A stretch of DNA of 64,000 nt from Flavisphingopyxis sp963800335 (GCA_963800335.1 CAWDAN010000005.1:222455-286454), one strand, 5' to 3'; shown: positions 1 to 15,708, counted from the first letter of the stretch. Program-made: numbers and translations. Notes: generated from the sequence alone by a model not told the origin.

Positions 1-64
1 CATGCCTTCAACTTGGCTGCAAGGCGATCCGAAGATCACCCAGTGCTGTCGTTGATGGTGGGAC

Positions 65-2863
<2,799 letters not shown>

Positions 2864-3198
2864 AGTCCGCACCACCAACGACAATACTGGGTCTGGCCTT
2901 GCATAAGCGCCTCGCCCTTCGTGTATTGTACGAAGATTCATGGTACGGAAAAATAAATCTCAGCTCGATATTGAATTTAAAGACCCTGTAAGTATTACTT
3001 ACAGTCTATTTAATATTCATATTAGTGTCAGAGCGATAATATACTCCGGCCCGAAAGCCGTCCTATAAAACCGTCTGCCACAGCATCGATTTTCTTACCC
3101 ATTCACAATGTCAAAGAGAGGGCGAACCCTCCGTCATCCGGCCGAGGCCGGAACTGATGTCTTCATCACCTGGAATAATGTCTAGCGCACTCGGCGGC
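2864..3198 (-). other. tRNA-Ala to 23S spacer of the rrn operon
   Basis: Transcribed spacer of about 335 bases without a gene. It is more AT-rich than the rest of the window (2930-3060). Its tRNA-proximal part carries a boxA-like antitermination element on the minus strand (CTCTTTGACA, 3109-3118), as is common ahead of 23S genes. Open frames here are chance. Confidence 0.8.
3109..3118 (-). promoter_or_regulatory. boxA-like antitermination element in the 16S-23S spacer
   Basis: Minus-strand CTCTTTGACA followed by TTGTGAATGGG, close to the boxA core of alphaproteobacterial rRNA spacers. It would act in the nascent pre-rRNA to load NusB/NusE antitermination factors. The assignment rests on the motif and its position only. 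Confidence 0.5.
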
Positions 3199-3274
3199 TG
3201 GTGGAGCCTATCGGGATCGAACCGATGACCCCCTGCTTGCAAAGCAGGTGCTCTCCCAGCTGAGCTAAGGCCCC
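3199..3274 (-). tRNA. tRNA-Ala (TGC)
   Basis: A 76-nt cloverleaf on the minus strand beginning GGGGCCTTAGCTCAGCTGGG, with the anticodon stem-loop CCTGCTTTGCAAGCAGG (anticodon TGC), T arm GGTTCGATCC and an encoded CCA end. It sits in the 16S-23S spacer after tRNA-Ile, the standard order in alphaproteobacteria. Confidence 0.97.
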
Positions 3275-3321
3275 ATTTGCCGTCCGGTACGTCTTCGTCG
3301 CTTGCGCGGCAAAGAACGCGC

Positions 3322-3398
<77 letters not shown>

Positions 3399-3571
3399 TT
3401 AGCGACGCAGACCCAAAAGGGCCGCGAACCGGCAAAGGCCTGCTCAGACGATCGCCACATCTTTGCAGATGCGGCAATTTCCAGTGATGAAGGGACATGA
3501 GGACGGCGGCATGTTCTTTGGAGTGGAGGAAGCACTTCCGACCACCGAAGTGACCGGCGCTTTCCGCCAAA

Positions 3572-5066
<1,495 letters not shown>

Positions 5067-5430
5067 TTGATGTTCGACGATCCCTCGAGTGGAATTCTCG
5101 AGAGGAACGCCGCTCATTTCAAGGAGCCGTTCCTGCACAAATCTATTACATGGTTTGTAATAGGACATGTTCGAGTTCCTACCAAAGCGAACCTTGGCAA
5201 GAACCTTTGGGAACGGCATTATTTTTAACCGAGAACCGACACCTTGAAGCTGTCGGACCCGGGGCCGCCGCCCACATGTCCCTTCATCTTGACCTACAAT
5301 TTCAAAGAGCCGCGCAAAAGAAGAAGCGGACAGTTTTCGTTCCCCGACATATACCGGGGGACAGGCTGTCCGTCTATTTTGGCGACCGTAGCGAGCTGGC
5401 TGGAAGGCCGTGTCCGCTGCGGTGAGAGGG
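5067..5430 (-). other. rrn operon leader
   Basis: Non-coding leader of about 360 bases between the rrn promoter and the 16S 5' end. It contains a boxA element on the minus strand (GCTCTTTGAAATT, 5298-5310) for Nus-factor antitermination. A short CTCGAG inverted repeat lies near the 16S 5' end (5084-5102) and may belong to the processing stem. Open frames crossing this stretch on both strands show no protein signal. Confidence 0.7.
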
Positions 5431-5459
5431 CATATATGGGGCACTCCGATTCGGGTCAA
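5431..5459 (-). promoter_or_regulatory. rrn operon promoter (sigma70-like)
   Basis: On the minus strand TTGACC (-35, 5454-5459) is followed by a 17-bp spacer and TATATG (-10, 5431-5436). The start of transcription would be near 5424, about 360 nt ahead of the 16S gene. This is the best -35/-10 pair upstream of the rRNA genes and has ideal spacing. Confidence 0.65.
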
Positions 5460-5547
5460 CAGCTTTCTTGCAATTATATTTCAAAAAATCTCGCGGGGTC
5501 CGGCAACGCGCTTGTGCAGGGCCCGCTATTGGGGGACAGTCGCGGCC

Positions 5548-7046
5548 GTGAGCGATAGCGATACCAACGCCTCTATAGGGGAACAGCCCGGCTTCGGGCG
5601 CCGCGCCCTCGTTTGCCAGCCGCGTGCGGTCGGCAGTCTTCTGGCGCTCGGGCAGCCAGATCGTCGCGCAGGTGATCGCCTGGGCTTCGACCCTGATCGT
5701 CATCCGCCTGCTCGATCCCGCCGACTATGGCCTCTATGCAATGGCGCAGGCGGTGTTCGTCTTTTTGAGCTTCCTCAACGGCTATGGCTTTGCCAGCTCG
5801 CTGATCCAGTCCGAGGAGGTCACGCCCAAGGCGTTGCGCCAGGCGTTCGGCATCCTCCTGCTGCTCAACGGGTCGCTCGCGGTGGTCCAGTATTTCGGCG
5901 CGCCGCTGCTCGCCGACTATTACGGCCAGCCGATCGTCACCGACCTCTTGCGCACCACCGCGCTCATCTACCTCGCGACGCCCTTCTTCGTGATTCCCGA
6001 GGTCGTGATGGCGCGCGCGCTCGAATTTCGCAAACAGGCGCTGGTCAATCTGATCGCGGCGATCGCCGGCGCGGTCACCGCGCTGACGCTCGCGCTCAAT
6101 GGCTATGGCGTATGGACGCTCGTCTATGCGCCGATCGTCCTGTTCTGGACGCGCGCGATCGGGCTGACGATCGCCGCGCGGCTGCTCGTCTGGCCGAGCT
6201 TCGACCTGCGCGGGACCGGCAGGATGCTCGGCTTCGGCGGAGCTATCCTCGTCACCCAGTTGCTCTGGCTGATCCAGTCGCAGTCGGACATCTTCATCGC
6301 CGGGCGCAGCTTCGCCCCGCGCGAGCTCGGCCTCTATGCCGAGGCGCTGTTCCTCACCCAGGTGCTGATGAGCAAGTTCGTCCCCCCGCTCAACGAGGTC
6401 GCCTTCCCCGCCTATTCGCGGATCCAGCACGACATCGCCGCCTTGCGCGCGGGCTTCCTCAAGGCGATGCGGCTGGTCGGGCTCGTCACCTTCCCCGCCT
6501 ATCTCGGCATCGTCGCCACCGCCGGACCGCTGATCGCAGACGTTGCTCGGCCCCAAATGGGTCGCGATGACGCCGCTGGTGCGAATCATCGCGCTGTCGA
6601 TGCCGGTGATGACGCTGCAGATTCTCTTCTCGCCCGCGACCACCGCGCTCGGCCGTCCGCGAATCGCGACACAGACCGCGGGGTTCGGCGCGGTCGCCTT
6701 CACCCTGGCCTTTTTGGTCGGCGTGCGATTCGGCGCGACCGGCCTGTCGATCGCGTGGCTCATCGCCTCGCCCGCGCTGCTCGCCTGCACATATTATCTG
6801 TCGCGCCCGCTGATCGGCTTCACGATTGGCGATATCTGGCGCGCGGCGCGTAGCGGCCTTGTTCCCGCGATCGCGATGGCGCTGATCGTCGCGGGCATCG
6901 ACTTGCTGCTCGTCGATCTGGTCGCGCCGCTAAGGCTGGCGCTGCTCGTTGTCGTCGGGATGGCCAGCTATGCCGGCCTGCTGTTCGCCTATGATCGCCC
7001 CGCTCTGGTCGACGCGATCGCGACATTGCGCGGGCGCACCGCCTGA
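5548..7046 (+). CDS. Polysaccharide/lipopolysaccharide flippase (Wzx-like), frameshifted
   Basis: Integral membrane protein of the oligosaccharide flippase family that moves lipid-linked saccharide units across the inner membrane. The reconstructed product is about 498 residues with many hydrophobic segments, starting GTG at 5548 (MSDSDTNASIGEQPGFG). The frame moves at about 5599 (an extra G in TTCGGGCGCC; the sequence continues AAPSFASRVRSAVFW) and again at about 6540, after which LGPKWVAMTPLVRII continues to 7046. The total length fits exactly two single-base insertions. The early family block VIRLLDPADYGLYA is clear. Which polysaccharide it serves cannot be told, because no glycosyltransferases are adjacent. 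It is convergent with the CBS gene. Confidence 0.85.
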
Positions 7047-7064
7047 ACCGCCGCCGCCCGGCGC

Positions 7065-7495
7065 TTACACCGCCTGGATATACTGGCGCATGCCCTCGGC
7101 CTCGGCCTCGATCTTGTCGATGCGATATTTGACGAGGTCGCCGATCGAGACGAAGCCGCGCATCGAACGCCATCCTCGACGATCGGCAAATGGCGGATGC
7201 GGCGCTTGGTCATCAGCGACAGCGCGGCGAGCACGCCGGTGTCGCTCGTCGCGGTCACCGCAGGGGCGGTCATCGCCTCGTCGACGGGCAGGTCGAACGC
7301 CGAATCGCCCTTGGCGGCGATGCAATAGACGAGGTCGCGCTCGGAAAAGATGCCGATCACCCTCTCGCCGTCCATCACCGGCACCGCACCGATGCGGTGC
7401 TCGGCCAAGCGGGCGACGACCGCGCGGAGCTTTTCGCCGCTTTCGGCAGAGATGATTTCGCCGCTACGGCCTTCCATGATTCGCGCAATCGTCAT
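7065..7495 (-). CDS. CBS domain protein, frameshifted
   Basis: Small cytoplasmic protein made of a pair of CBS domains, the adenosyl-ligand-sensing fold (Bateman module). The start is MTIARIMEGRSGEII at 7495. CBS1 covers about residues 8-60 (HRIGAVPVMDGERVIGIFSE) and CBS2 about 70-125 (VDEAMTAPAVTATSD, RRIRHLPIVEDG). The end IGDLVKYRIDKIEAEAEGM lies in another frame, so one base is missing near 7165. Intact length is about 143 residues, usual for stand-alone CBS pairs of alphaproteobacteria. The ligand and partner are unknown. Confidence 0.85.
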
Positions 7496-7609
7496 GCTTG
7501 CCCTCGCCTGTTGGTCGGTGTTGCGAACATGCTATCACGAATGCGCAGGCAAGGCACGACCTCGCGCGCACCACTTGCGCAATGCGCCGCGCGGGGCCAA
7601 TTGGGCGAC

Positions 7610-7918
7610 GTGACCCGCCCATCGAACCTCGACGATCCCGAATATGCCGCCTTTGCCTGGGCGCGCTATCGCCGCCTCATGCGCTGGATGGGCCTCGTCG
7701 CGGTCGCCTGCGTCGCGCTCGTGCTGACCGCGCTCTATTTCGAGACCGGCGATATCGGCCTCGGCGTCGTGCTGATGGTCGCGGGCGGCATCGGCGTTTC
7801 GGTGATGCTGATGGCGGCGCTGATGGGACTCGTCTTCCTGTCGAGCGGCACCGGTCACGACGAGGCGATCGACGATCGCCTCGAACAGGAAATCAGGGAG
7901 CATCACGACCTACCATGA
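7610..7918 (+). CDS. Small two-helix membrane protein, unknown function
   Basis: A 102-residue protein starting GTG at 7610 (MTRPSNLDDPEYAAFAWARY). It has two hydrophobic segments, about residues 24-44 (WMGLVAVACVALVLTALY) and 52-80 (GVVLMVAGGIGVSVMLMAAL), and an acidic C-terminal tail. Its stop overlaps the next start (ATGA at 7915-7918), so the two genes are translationally coupled. It resembles small conserved sphingomonad membrane proteins; no function is assigned. Confidence 0.7.
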   Translation: MTRPSNLDDPEYAAFAWARYRRLMRWMGLVAVACVALVLTALYFETGDIGLGVVLMVAGGIGVSVMLMAALMGLVFLSSGTGHDEAIDDRLEQEIREHHDLP

Positions 7919-8325
7919 CCGAGAATGTCCGCAACTTGCCCAAACGCTCCGATCCGATCCTGCGCGTCGTCCCCGGCCCGTCCGATATCAATTCGAACGG
8001 CCATATCTTCGGCGGCTGGGTCCTTTCCCAGATGGACATCGCCGGCGGCATCGTCGCCGCGCGCGTCGCCCAGGGCGCGACCGCAACCGTCGCGATCGAG
8101 GCGATGCAGTTCATCGCACCGATCGAATTGCGCGACATCATCTCGGTCTATGCGCATGTCGAACGCCGCGGGCGCAGCTCGATGGGCATCCGCATCGAAG
8201 TCGTCGCAACGCGCGAACGCGGCAGCCAGGAGGTCAAGGTGACCGACGGCCTGTTCACCTTCGTCGCGCTCGATGAAAACCATCGCCCGCGCGAATTGCC
8301 GCCCGAGACCGGCGTCGACGATTAA
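7915..8325 (+). CDS. Acyl-CoA thioesterase, hotdog fold (YciA-like)
   Basis: A 136-residue single-hotdog protein predicted to hydrolyse acyl-CoA to free acid and CoA in the cytoplasm. The family motif NSNGHIFGGWVLSQMDIAGG near residues 24-43 contains the HxFGGW loop and the catalytic Asp region. The following strands (AIEAMQFIAPIELRDIISVY, GRSSMGIRIEVVATRE) match the YciA/ACOT type. The start ATG at 7915 overlaps the stop of the membrane protein upstream. Its TAA overlaps the TAA of the convergent DUF4139 gene. Confidence 0.9.
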   Translation: MTENVRNLPKRSDPILRVVPGPSDINSNGHIFGGWVLSQMDIAGGIVAARVAQGATATVAIEAMQFIAPIELRDIISVYAHVERRGRSSMGIRIEVVATRERGSQEVKVTDGLFTFVALDENHRPRELPPETGVDD

Positions 8326-9881
8326 TTCTTCGGCGCGCGATAGCGGTAGGTCAGCGCGCGCGTGGCATTGGCGGGCACCGTCACCATCCACGTCCTGACC
8401 CCGTCCTTGCGCACGAGCGTCTCCGACAGCCGGTACACGTCGCGGTCGGCCCCATCGTAATTGAGCGCGACCTCGACCCGGCGCGGTTCCGGATTGGCGT
8501 TGGTCACCGTCACGCGGAAACGCCCGTCTTCCTCTTCCTTGGCCGCGACCGAAATCCCCGGCGCTTCGCCGATTTCGATATCGACCTCTTCGCCGATCGC
8601 GCGGTCGCGCATCTCGCCCATCCCGGCGAGCAGCCGCGCGTCGCCGACACGCTGGTAGAACGCCACCCCGCCCGACGGCAGCGGCACGCCCAAGCCGTCG
8701 CTCGTGCGGTTCTGCAGGCGGATGACATTGGTCGCGACATCGTCGTCCTCGCTATCGATCCACAACGACGCCTTGGCGATTCGTTCGAACGCAACCGCGT
8801 CCTTGGTGAGGAGCGCGACCTGCTTCTGCGCATTCGCCGCGATCGTCACCGGCATCGGCACGCGATAGAGCTTGAGGTCGCCGAGCTCCTCCTGCTTGGC
8901 GATGCGCGATGCGGTCACGACGACCGATTCGGCGCGCGCCATCGCCGGCGCTGGTGGCGCTGGTGGCGGCGGTGGCGCCATGACGGGCGCTGGCGGCTCG
9001 CCCCGATAGCGCGCCGCCGTCCCAATCGTCGCGACCGCTGCCGATTGCCCAGCATTGCAGCGAAAGCTCGGGTTCGGGCGGACCGATCGACCAGCTCGCG
9101 ATAATCCGTCCTCCTGGTTGAGCTTGCCCGCGACCGCCTGCATCGCCGCATCGGGAAAGCTCTCGCCGTTCGAATTGGCGACGGTCAGCCAGGCGAACAG
9201 GTTCATCGTATTGCCCGCCGCATCGACCTCGGCGACATAGTTCGCGCCCCAGTCGAAGCCGGTGGCAAGATAGGTCAGCGTCACCGTCACGCGCTGCGCC
9301 GCGTCGCTGACGGTATCGACCGACAGCACCGGCACCGGCACCAGCCCGTCGGGCACGCGGTCATAGACCAGCCCCTCGGGCAGGCCCGAACAGCGCAGCG
9401 CCTCGAACCCGCTTGGCGTCTGCAGCACGACCGCACCGCCCGATCCCGAGCGGACGATCGCGTCTTCCTCGCGCACCGCGCCCGTCACCGGGTTGGTCCG
9501 CTTGATCCTGACATGGTTGCCAAGCGTGCCGTCGAGCAGGCTGGCGGGGCCGAGCAGGTTGGCATCGCGATTCTTCTGCACCACCCCGCCGGGCAGGCCG
9601 GTGACGACCGCGCTGACCGCGACCATCCCCTCGGCAACGCCTTCGAAGCGGACGGTCGATCGCCCCGCCGGCAGCATCACCGTGCGCGTCTCGGTGATCA
9701 GCGCAAAACCTTGCAGCCAGTCGAGATCGACCTCGCCCGACGTCCGTCCCGGCTCGCGATAGACCGTCACGCTCACCGCCTCGGGCCGTTCGGACCGGAC
9801 CATCGCGCGCGCGTCCTGCGCGAACGCAGGCTGGCCCGCCGCAAGCGCGACACCGGCCATCATCATCAGCGGCAGGCGCAT
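8322..9881 (-). CDS. DUF4139 domain protein, downstream copy
   Basis: Secreted protein of 519 residues with a Sec signal peptide (MRLPLMMMAGVALAAG, then QPAFAQ). The body is the DUF4139 beta-rich domain (VSVTVYREPGR, ETRTVMLPAGRSTVRFEGV, RALTYRYRAPKN). A Pro/Ala-rich linker containing APPPPPAPPAP lies near residues 320-340, followed by a segment with VVVTASRI that resembles a TonB-receptor-style motif. It lies directly downstream of a paralogue and is probably co-transcribed with it. The molecular role is not established; an envelope function is inferred from the signal peptide. Confidence 0.8.
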   Translation of the reverse strand: MRLPLMMMAGVALAAGQPAFAQDARAMVRSERPEAVSVTVYREPGRTSGEVDLDWLQGFALITETRTVMLPAGRSTVRFEGVAEGMVAVSAVVTGLPGGVVQKNRDANLLGPASLLDGTLGNHVRIKRTNPVTGAVREEDAIVRSGSGGAVVLQTPSGFEALRCSGLPEGLVYDRVPDGLVPVPVLSVDTVSDAAQRVTVTLTYLATGFDWGANYVAEVDAAGNTMNLFAWLTVANSNGESFPDAAMQAVAGKLNQEDGLSRAGRSVRPNPSFRCNAGQSAAVATIGTAARYRGEPPAPVMAPPPPPAPPAPAMARAESVVVTASRIAKQEELGDLKLYRVPMPVTIAANAQKQVALLTKDAVAFERIAKASLWIDSEDDDVATNVIRLQNRTSDGLGVPLPSGGVAFYQRVGDARLLAGMGEMRDRAIGEEVDIEIGEAPGISVAAKEEEDGRFRVTVTNANPEPRRVEVALNYDGADRDVYRLSETLVRKDGVRTWMVTVPANATRALTYRYRAPKN

Positions 9882-9892
9882 CGCGCCGCGCC

Positions 9893-11300
9893 CTAGTATT
9901 TCGTCTCGAAGGTCGCGGTGACGACCGCCTCGCCATTGGCCGGGACGGGCACCCGCCATTCGACCGATGTCGGCGCTGACGCGCGTACTGGCGAGGCTCT
10001 CGTCGACAATTCGCGTCTCGCCATAGAGGCCGGTCTGCTGGAGGTCGGCGGTAACCGGCTGGCTTTTCGCGTTGGTCAGGACATAGCGCATCGTCGTGCG
10101 CCACTTGCTCGACGACAACCGCTCGCGCTTCTCGACGGTGTACTGGACCTTGACGTCGAACGCGTCGCCGGTGGCGAGCGCCAGGCTGCTGCCCATCGGC
10201 GTGTGCGGGATGGCGCTTTCGCCGATGAACTGCGGGTCGCCGCGCGCATCGCGCATATAGAAACGCACCGTGCCCGCGGGCAGCGCATCGCCGAGCCCGC
10301 CATCGCGGCTCGACGAGAACTTGATCACGCTCGAAAAGCTCTGCGGGTCGGCGGTGCTGCCAAGCCAGCCGACGCGATACTCATACGCCTTGCGCGCGGG
10401 CACCGAGCGCACGTCGAGAAAGCTGACCTGCTTGGTCTGCGCATTGGCGATCGTCGTGCGGTCCTTGAGCGGATAGAGGTAGAAATCGCCGAGTTGTTCG
10501 CGGTTCGCAGTCTCGGTCCCGGCGCCGCGCACCGGCGGACGCGGCGGCGGCGGCGCATAGCCGGGACGATAGCGGTTGTTCTGGACCAGCTGCGGCGTCC
10601 CCGCGACGAGCAGCGTATCGGCATTGGTAAAGGTCGTGCCGGTGCGATTGGTCAGCGTCACCCAGCCCTGGACGTCGACCGTCCCCTTCGCCTCGTCGTA
10701 CAGCGAGACGTAATCGGCCGACCAGCCGAGCCCCTGCGTCAGATAGGCGAGCGTTGCGGGTCGCGCGCCGTCGCGCGCGCTGTCGAGCGTCACCGACAGC
10801 GTCGGCTTTGCGCGCAGGTTCGGAGGTATCTTGTCGAACACGACGCGGACCGGCTGGCCGTCGTCGCGCAATATCTCGATCCGCTCGCCGATCTGGACGA
10901 CGACGCCGCCGTTGACCGCGAGCACCTTGGCGCGCTCGCGCGTTTCGGCACCCGTTGCGGGGTTGGTCCGGATGAGCGTGATCGTGCTGCCGACCGCCTT
11001 GTCCATCAGCGCGTCGGGCGACAGCAGGTCGTAATCGAAATTCTGTTCGACGATGCCGGTATCGGCGGCCTCGAACGAGACCGTTTGCGGCATGATCTGC
11101 GCCGACACGTCGGGAAATTCCTGGCGCGTCACGCCGCGCGGCAAATCGAGCCGCCGGATGTCCTGGATCAGCGAAGGGCCATTATTATAGACGGTGACCG
11201 ATACGTCGCCCTGCGCGCTCGGCCGCGTCGGGTCCTCCTGCGCGTGAGCCGTCAGCGGCACCGCCGCGACAATCGCCAGGACCCTAAGATAACGCCGCAT
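9893..11300 (-). CDS. DUF4139 domain protein, upstream copy, frameshifted
   Basis: Secreted protein with signal peptide MRRYLRVLAIVAAVPLTAHA and a DUF4139 body (VSVTVYNNGPSLIQDIRRLD, YLTQGLGWSADYVSLYDEAK, FYLYPLKDRTTIANAQTKQV). One extra base at about 9963 shifts the last 26 codons. Corrected, it ends RWRVPVPANGEAVVTA...ETKY with TAG at 9893, giving about 468 residues. Without the correction it reads through into the second DUF4139 gene 11 bases on as a false 992-residue fusion. The two copies share domain layout but are diverged, which suggests an old tandem duplication. Confidence 0.82.
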
Positions 11301-11413
11301 GACCGCCCCTCCCGCTGCGCGCCTGTGACGGCGCTGACGGGGGTCAGTCTATCGAATCGGATTGCAAAGGCGAGATTAAATTACGCACCCGCAATTATTC
11401 ACGCAATGTGCGA

Positions 11414-12250
11414 TCAGGCGGCGGCGCTGCTGTCGGGCGAACTGTCGTCGCCTGTCACGCGGCTGCGCGTGCGGCGCGGCTTGGCGTCCTTGGCGGCGAC
11501 ACGATCCTCGACGCTGCCGAGCGACAGTGCGGGGGGCAACACCGATGCGTCGAGCGCACCATCGTCATCGTGATCGACCTTCTTGGCGCGCGGCTTGGCG
11601 GCAGCACGCGGCTTCGCCTCGGCGCGGGGCTTGGCCTCGGCGCGAGGCTTGGCGGCCGCGCGCGGAGCCTTCTGCGCGCCCTCATCGTCGTCGCGATCGC
11701 GATCGCGATAGCTGCTCTGCGAACGCGTATCGGCATCGCTGCCGTTCGAACGTTCGCGCCGGATACGCGGCTGATCGTCGCGCTGCGCGTCGTTGCGCGC
11801 GCTGCGGTTGCCGCGATTGTCGTCGCTGTCATCGTCGCGCGCGTCGCTGCGATTGTCATTGCGTCCGTCGCCACGATTGTCGTCGCGGTTGCGGTTCTGG
11901 CCGCGCTGGCCCTGGTCGTCGTCCTCGTCGCGACCGCGGCGCTGCTGGCCCTGGTCCGACTGGTTGCGATTGCCCTGCTGGGCCTGCGCCTCTTCCTGGC
12001 GCTGCTTCTGGTCGTTGATCACGCGGAAATAGTGATCGGCGAACTGGAGGTAATATTCGGCCTGGACGCGATCGTCCTGCATCTGGGCGTCGCGCGCCAT
12101 GTTCTTGTATTTTTCGAGCATCTGCGGGGCATTGCCGCGCGACCGGTTGTCGATGCGATTGGCGCTGTCGCCGCCACCGCGATTGCCGCCGGTGTTAACG
12201 CGCGGATTGTTACGGCCGCGACGGCGACCGCTCTGGCGATTGTTGATCAA
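11414..12250 (-). CDS. DUF4167 domain protein, low-complexity charged tail
   Basis: A 278-residue protein starting TTG at 12250 (MINNRQSGRRRG), preceded by AAGGA at a usable distance. The N-terminal DUF4167 block runs to about residue 85 (NRIDNRSRGNAPQMLEKYKN, EYYLQFADHYFRVIN), a conserved alphaproteobacterial region rich in Arg and Asn. The rest is disordered: an Arg/Asp/Asn-rich stretch followed by repeats of AKPRAE/AKPRAA. The composition suggests RNA or nucleoprotein binding, which is inference. It lies downstream of prmC with a gap of about 290 bases. TTG is chosen because no in-frame ATG precedes the conserved block nearby. Confidence 0.8.
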   Translation of the reverse strand: MINNRQSGRRRGRNNPRVNTGGNRGGGDSANRIDNRSRGNAPQMLEKYKNMARDAQMQDDRVQAEYYLQFADHYFRVINDQKQRQEEAQAQQGNRNQSDQGQQRRGRDEDDDQGQRGQNRNRDDNRGDGRNDNRSDARDDDSDDNRGNRSARNDAQRDDQPRIRRERSNGSDADTRSQSSYRDRDRDDDEGAQKAPRAAAKPRAEAKPRAEAKPRAAAKPRAKKVDHDDDGALDASVLPPALSLGSVEDRVAAKDAKPRRTRSRVTGDDSSPDSSAAA

Positions 12251-12544
12251 AACTCTGACATCCTTGTGGTCAAGACGGCATCGCTGCGCGTCGGTTCCCG
12301 CTTGCTCGCTCCGCCATCTTGTGCGCCGGTGGCGAACCCCAATGAGGTGTCCTTGGCCTTGCCCTGTAGCCGACGGTCGCAAGACCGTTTGCCTGCCGCA
12401 ATCCGATCGAACGATTTGCAGCGATTGTATAGGGGGCCAAGGCGGTTTCCTGTCGCCCTCCTGGGCAAATCCACGAAACGCTTCCTCTAATCACACTCTT
12501 AACGGGCGCGGCGAACCTTGCCAAGCATAATCGCGCAACAGTGG

Positions 12545-13378
12545 TTAAGCGCGGTTAAGCACCATCGCGCGGGCATGCCCGCCAAGGTCGTCGCGTGTCG
12601 CCCAAGCCAACCCGGCCGCCTCGGCCAGCGCGCCGACATCGCCCGCCTGCCCCGCGCCGAGCTCGATCACCGCACTCCCGTTTTCGTTCAGCAGCTCGGG
12701 CAGCGCGGCAACAACGATCCGATAATCGGCAAGCCCCTCGTCGGCCGCATAGAGCGCCTCGCCGGGTTCGTAATCGGCGACTTCGCGCATCAGCTCCGCC
12801 TCGGGCGCGACGTATGGCGGGTTGCACAGGATGAGGTCGAACCGCGCGTCGATCGCCTCGACCCAGCCCGGTGCGGTCCAGTCGCCCGCGCAAACCTCGG
12901 CGCGGTCCGCCAGGCCGAGCGCTTCGGCATTCTCCCCGGCCAGCGCCCGCGCGACCGCCGACCGCTCGATCCCGACGCCGGTCGCGCCCGGCCACTGGTC
13001 GAGCGCGGCGAAGAGCAGCGTGCCCGGCCCGCAGCCGAGGTCGAGGATCGTGACCGGTCCCCGATCGCCGAACGCCGCGGCGCCGCCGCCTCGATCAGCG
13101 TCTCGCTGTCGGCACGCGGGATCAGCACGCCCGACGCGACCTTGATCCGCACGTTCCAGAAGTCGCGATAGCCCACGATATAGGCGACCGGCTCGTGCGC
13201 CGCGCGCCGTTCGACCAGCGCGGCGAACCCCTCGGGCGCAGCCATGTCGCGCAGGCGCAGCAGCAATTCGGGCCGTTCGATCCCCGCCGCGTGCGCCATC
13301 AGCAATTCGGCATCGAGCCGCGCCGTCGCGCTGACGCCCTCCAACCGCGCCGCCGCCTCGCGCAGCGCGCTGGCGGCA

Positions 13379-13386
<8 letters not shown>
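12545..13386 (-). CDS. prmC: Peptide chain release factor N5-glutamine methyltransferase, frameshifted
   Basis: Methylates the Gln of the GGQ motif in release factors, using S-adenosylmethionine. It starts MADAASALREAAARLEGVSA at 13386. The N-terminal helical domain includes HEPVAYIVGYRDFWNVRIKV. The Rossmann part, with LDLGCGPGT and the catalytic NPPY, continues in another frame after a missing base near 13075 in a GCG-rich tract. The end is MREVADYEPGEALYAADEGL... to LNRA. The reconstructed length is about 280 residues, normal for PrmC. The start overlaps the prfA stop by 8 bases, and prfA encodes its substrate. Confidence 0.9.
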
Positions 13387-14457
<1,071 letters not shown>

Positions 14458-14461
<4 letters not shown>

Positions 14462-15708
14462 GTCCGCGCGAGTTCGGCGGCGAGCCGAGCCAGCGCGACG
14501 TTGCTCTGGCTGCCGTCGCGCAGGTCCTTGAGCGCGACCTCGCCGCGCGCCAGTTCGTCGTCGCCGATGATGACGGCAAAGCGCGCGCCGCTCGCATCGG
14601 CGCGCTGCATGCGCTTCTTCATGTTGCCCTTGTACCCCATGTCGGCGGCGATTCCCGCGCGGCGCAGCTCGGCAATCAGGCCGCTCGCGCGCTGCGTCGC
14701 TGCCTCGCCCATCGGGACGAACACGACATCGGGCGTATCGCTGGCGGGCGTGTCGATCAGCATCGCCAGCCGCTCGATCCCCGCCGCCCAGCCGACCGCA
14801 GGCGTTGCCGGACCGCCGAGCGCCTCGATCAGCCCGTCATAGCGGCCGCCGCCGATCACCGTGCCCTGCGCGCCGAGGCGGTTGGTGACGAACTCGAACG
14901 CGGTGTGGCGATAATAATCGAGCCCGCGCACGAGCCGCGAATTGCGCGTCCACGCGACCCCCGCGACATCGAGCCCGGCGGTGACGGCGGCGAAGAAATC
15001 GGCCGCTTCGCTGGTCAGGTAGTCGTCGATCCCCGGCGCAGTTGCCACCACCGCCGCGTCGCGCGCGTCCTTGCTGTCGAGGATGCGCAGCGGGTTGCGT
15101 TCGAGCCGGTCGACGCTGTCCTCGCTGAGCTGCGCGCGATGCGCCGCGAAATGCTCGATCAGCGCGGCGCGCCAGGCATCGCGACTGTCGCCGTCGCCGA
15201 GCGTATTCAATGTCAGCACGACCCCGCTGTCGATGCCGAGCTCTTTCAGGAGCTGGTCGGCAAAGCACAGCAATTCGACATCGGCGAGCGGTTCGTTGGC
15301 ACCGATCACTTCGGCGTCGATCTGGTGGAACTGGCGATAGCGGCCCTTTTGCGGGCGCTCGTAACGGAACAGCGGCCCCGACGTCGCAATCTTCATCGGC
15401 GCGTGCTGCTGCCAGCCGTTGGTCAGGTAGGCGCGTGCGATTCCGGCGGTAAATTCGGGGCGCAGCGTCACCGAATCCCCTCCCCGGTCGTCGAACGAAT
15501 ACATTTCCTTCGACACGACGTCGGTCGTCTCGCCCAATGATCGCGCGAACACCGCGGTCGGTTCGATCACCGGGACCTCGACGCCCTTGAAGCCATACAA
15601 TCGCCGGACGCGATTGAACGTGTCGATGACATGCGCGAAACGCTCTTGCGTCTCGCCATACATGTCCTGGGTGCCGCGCACGGCATGGGGGGTCGCAAGC
15701 TTGGCCAT
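14458..15708 (-). CDS. hisS: Histidyl-tRNA synthetase
   Basis: Class II aminoacyl-tRNA synthetase charging tRNA-His, 416 residues. The start is MAKLATPHAVRGTQDMYGET at 15708; an in-frame start further upstream is rejected because its added residues are not family-like. Motif 2 is seen in FRYERPQKGRYRQFHQID, the histidine-binding signature in LVRGLDYYRHTAFEFV, and motif 3 in AVGWAAGIERL. A C-terminal anticodon-binding domain follows (VVFVPMGEAATQRASGLIAE). It is the first gene of the hisS-prfA-prmC operon, divergent from the M61 peptidase gene. Confidence 0.96.

Noticed and set aside
8322..11300. A single 992-residue double-DUF4139 protein
   Set aside because: The second half starts with its own signal peptide, and the first half ends properly once one extra base near 9963 is removed.
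9918..11573. A 551-codon plus-strand frame opposite the DUF4139 gene
   Set aside because: GC-driven antisense frame with low-complexity Arg/Ala/Asp content; the minus strand explains the region.
12545..12560. CtrA-like TTAA-N6-TTAA next to the prmC stop
   Set aside because: The spacing is 6 rather than 7, and the bases are the last codons and stop of prmC (LNRA).
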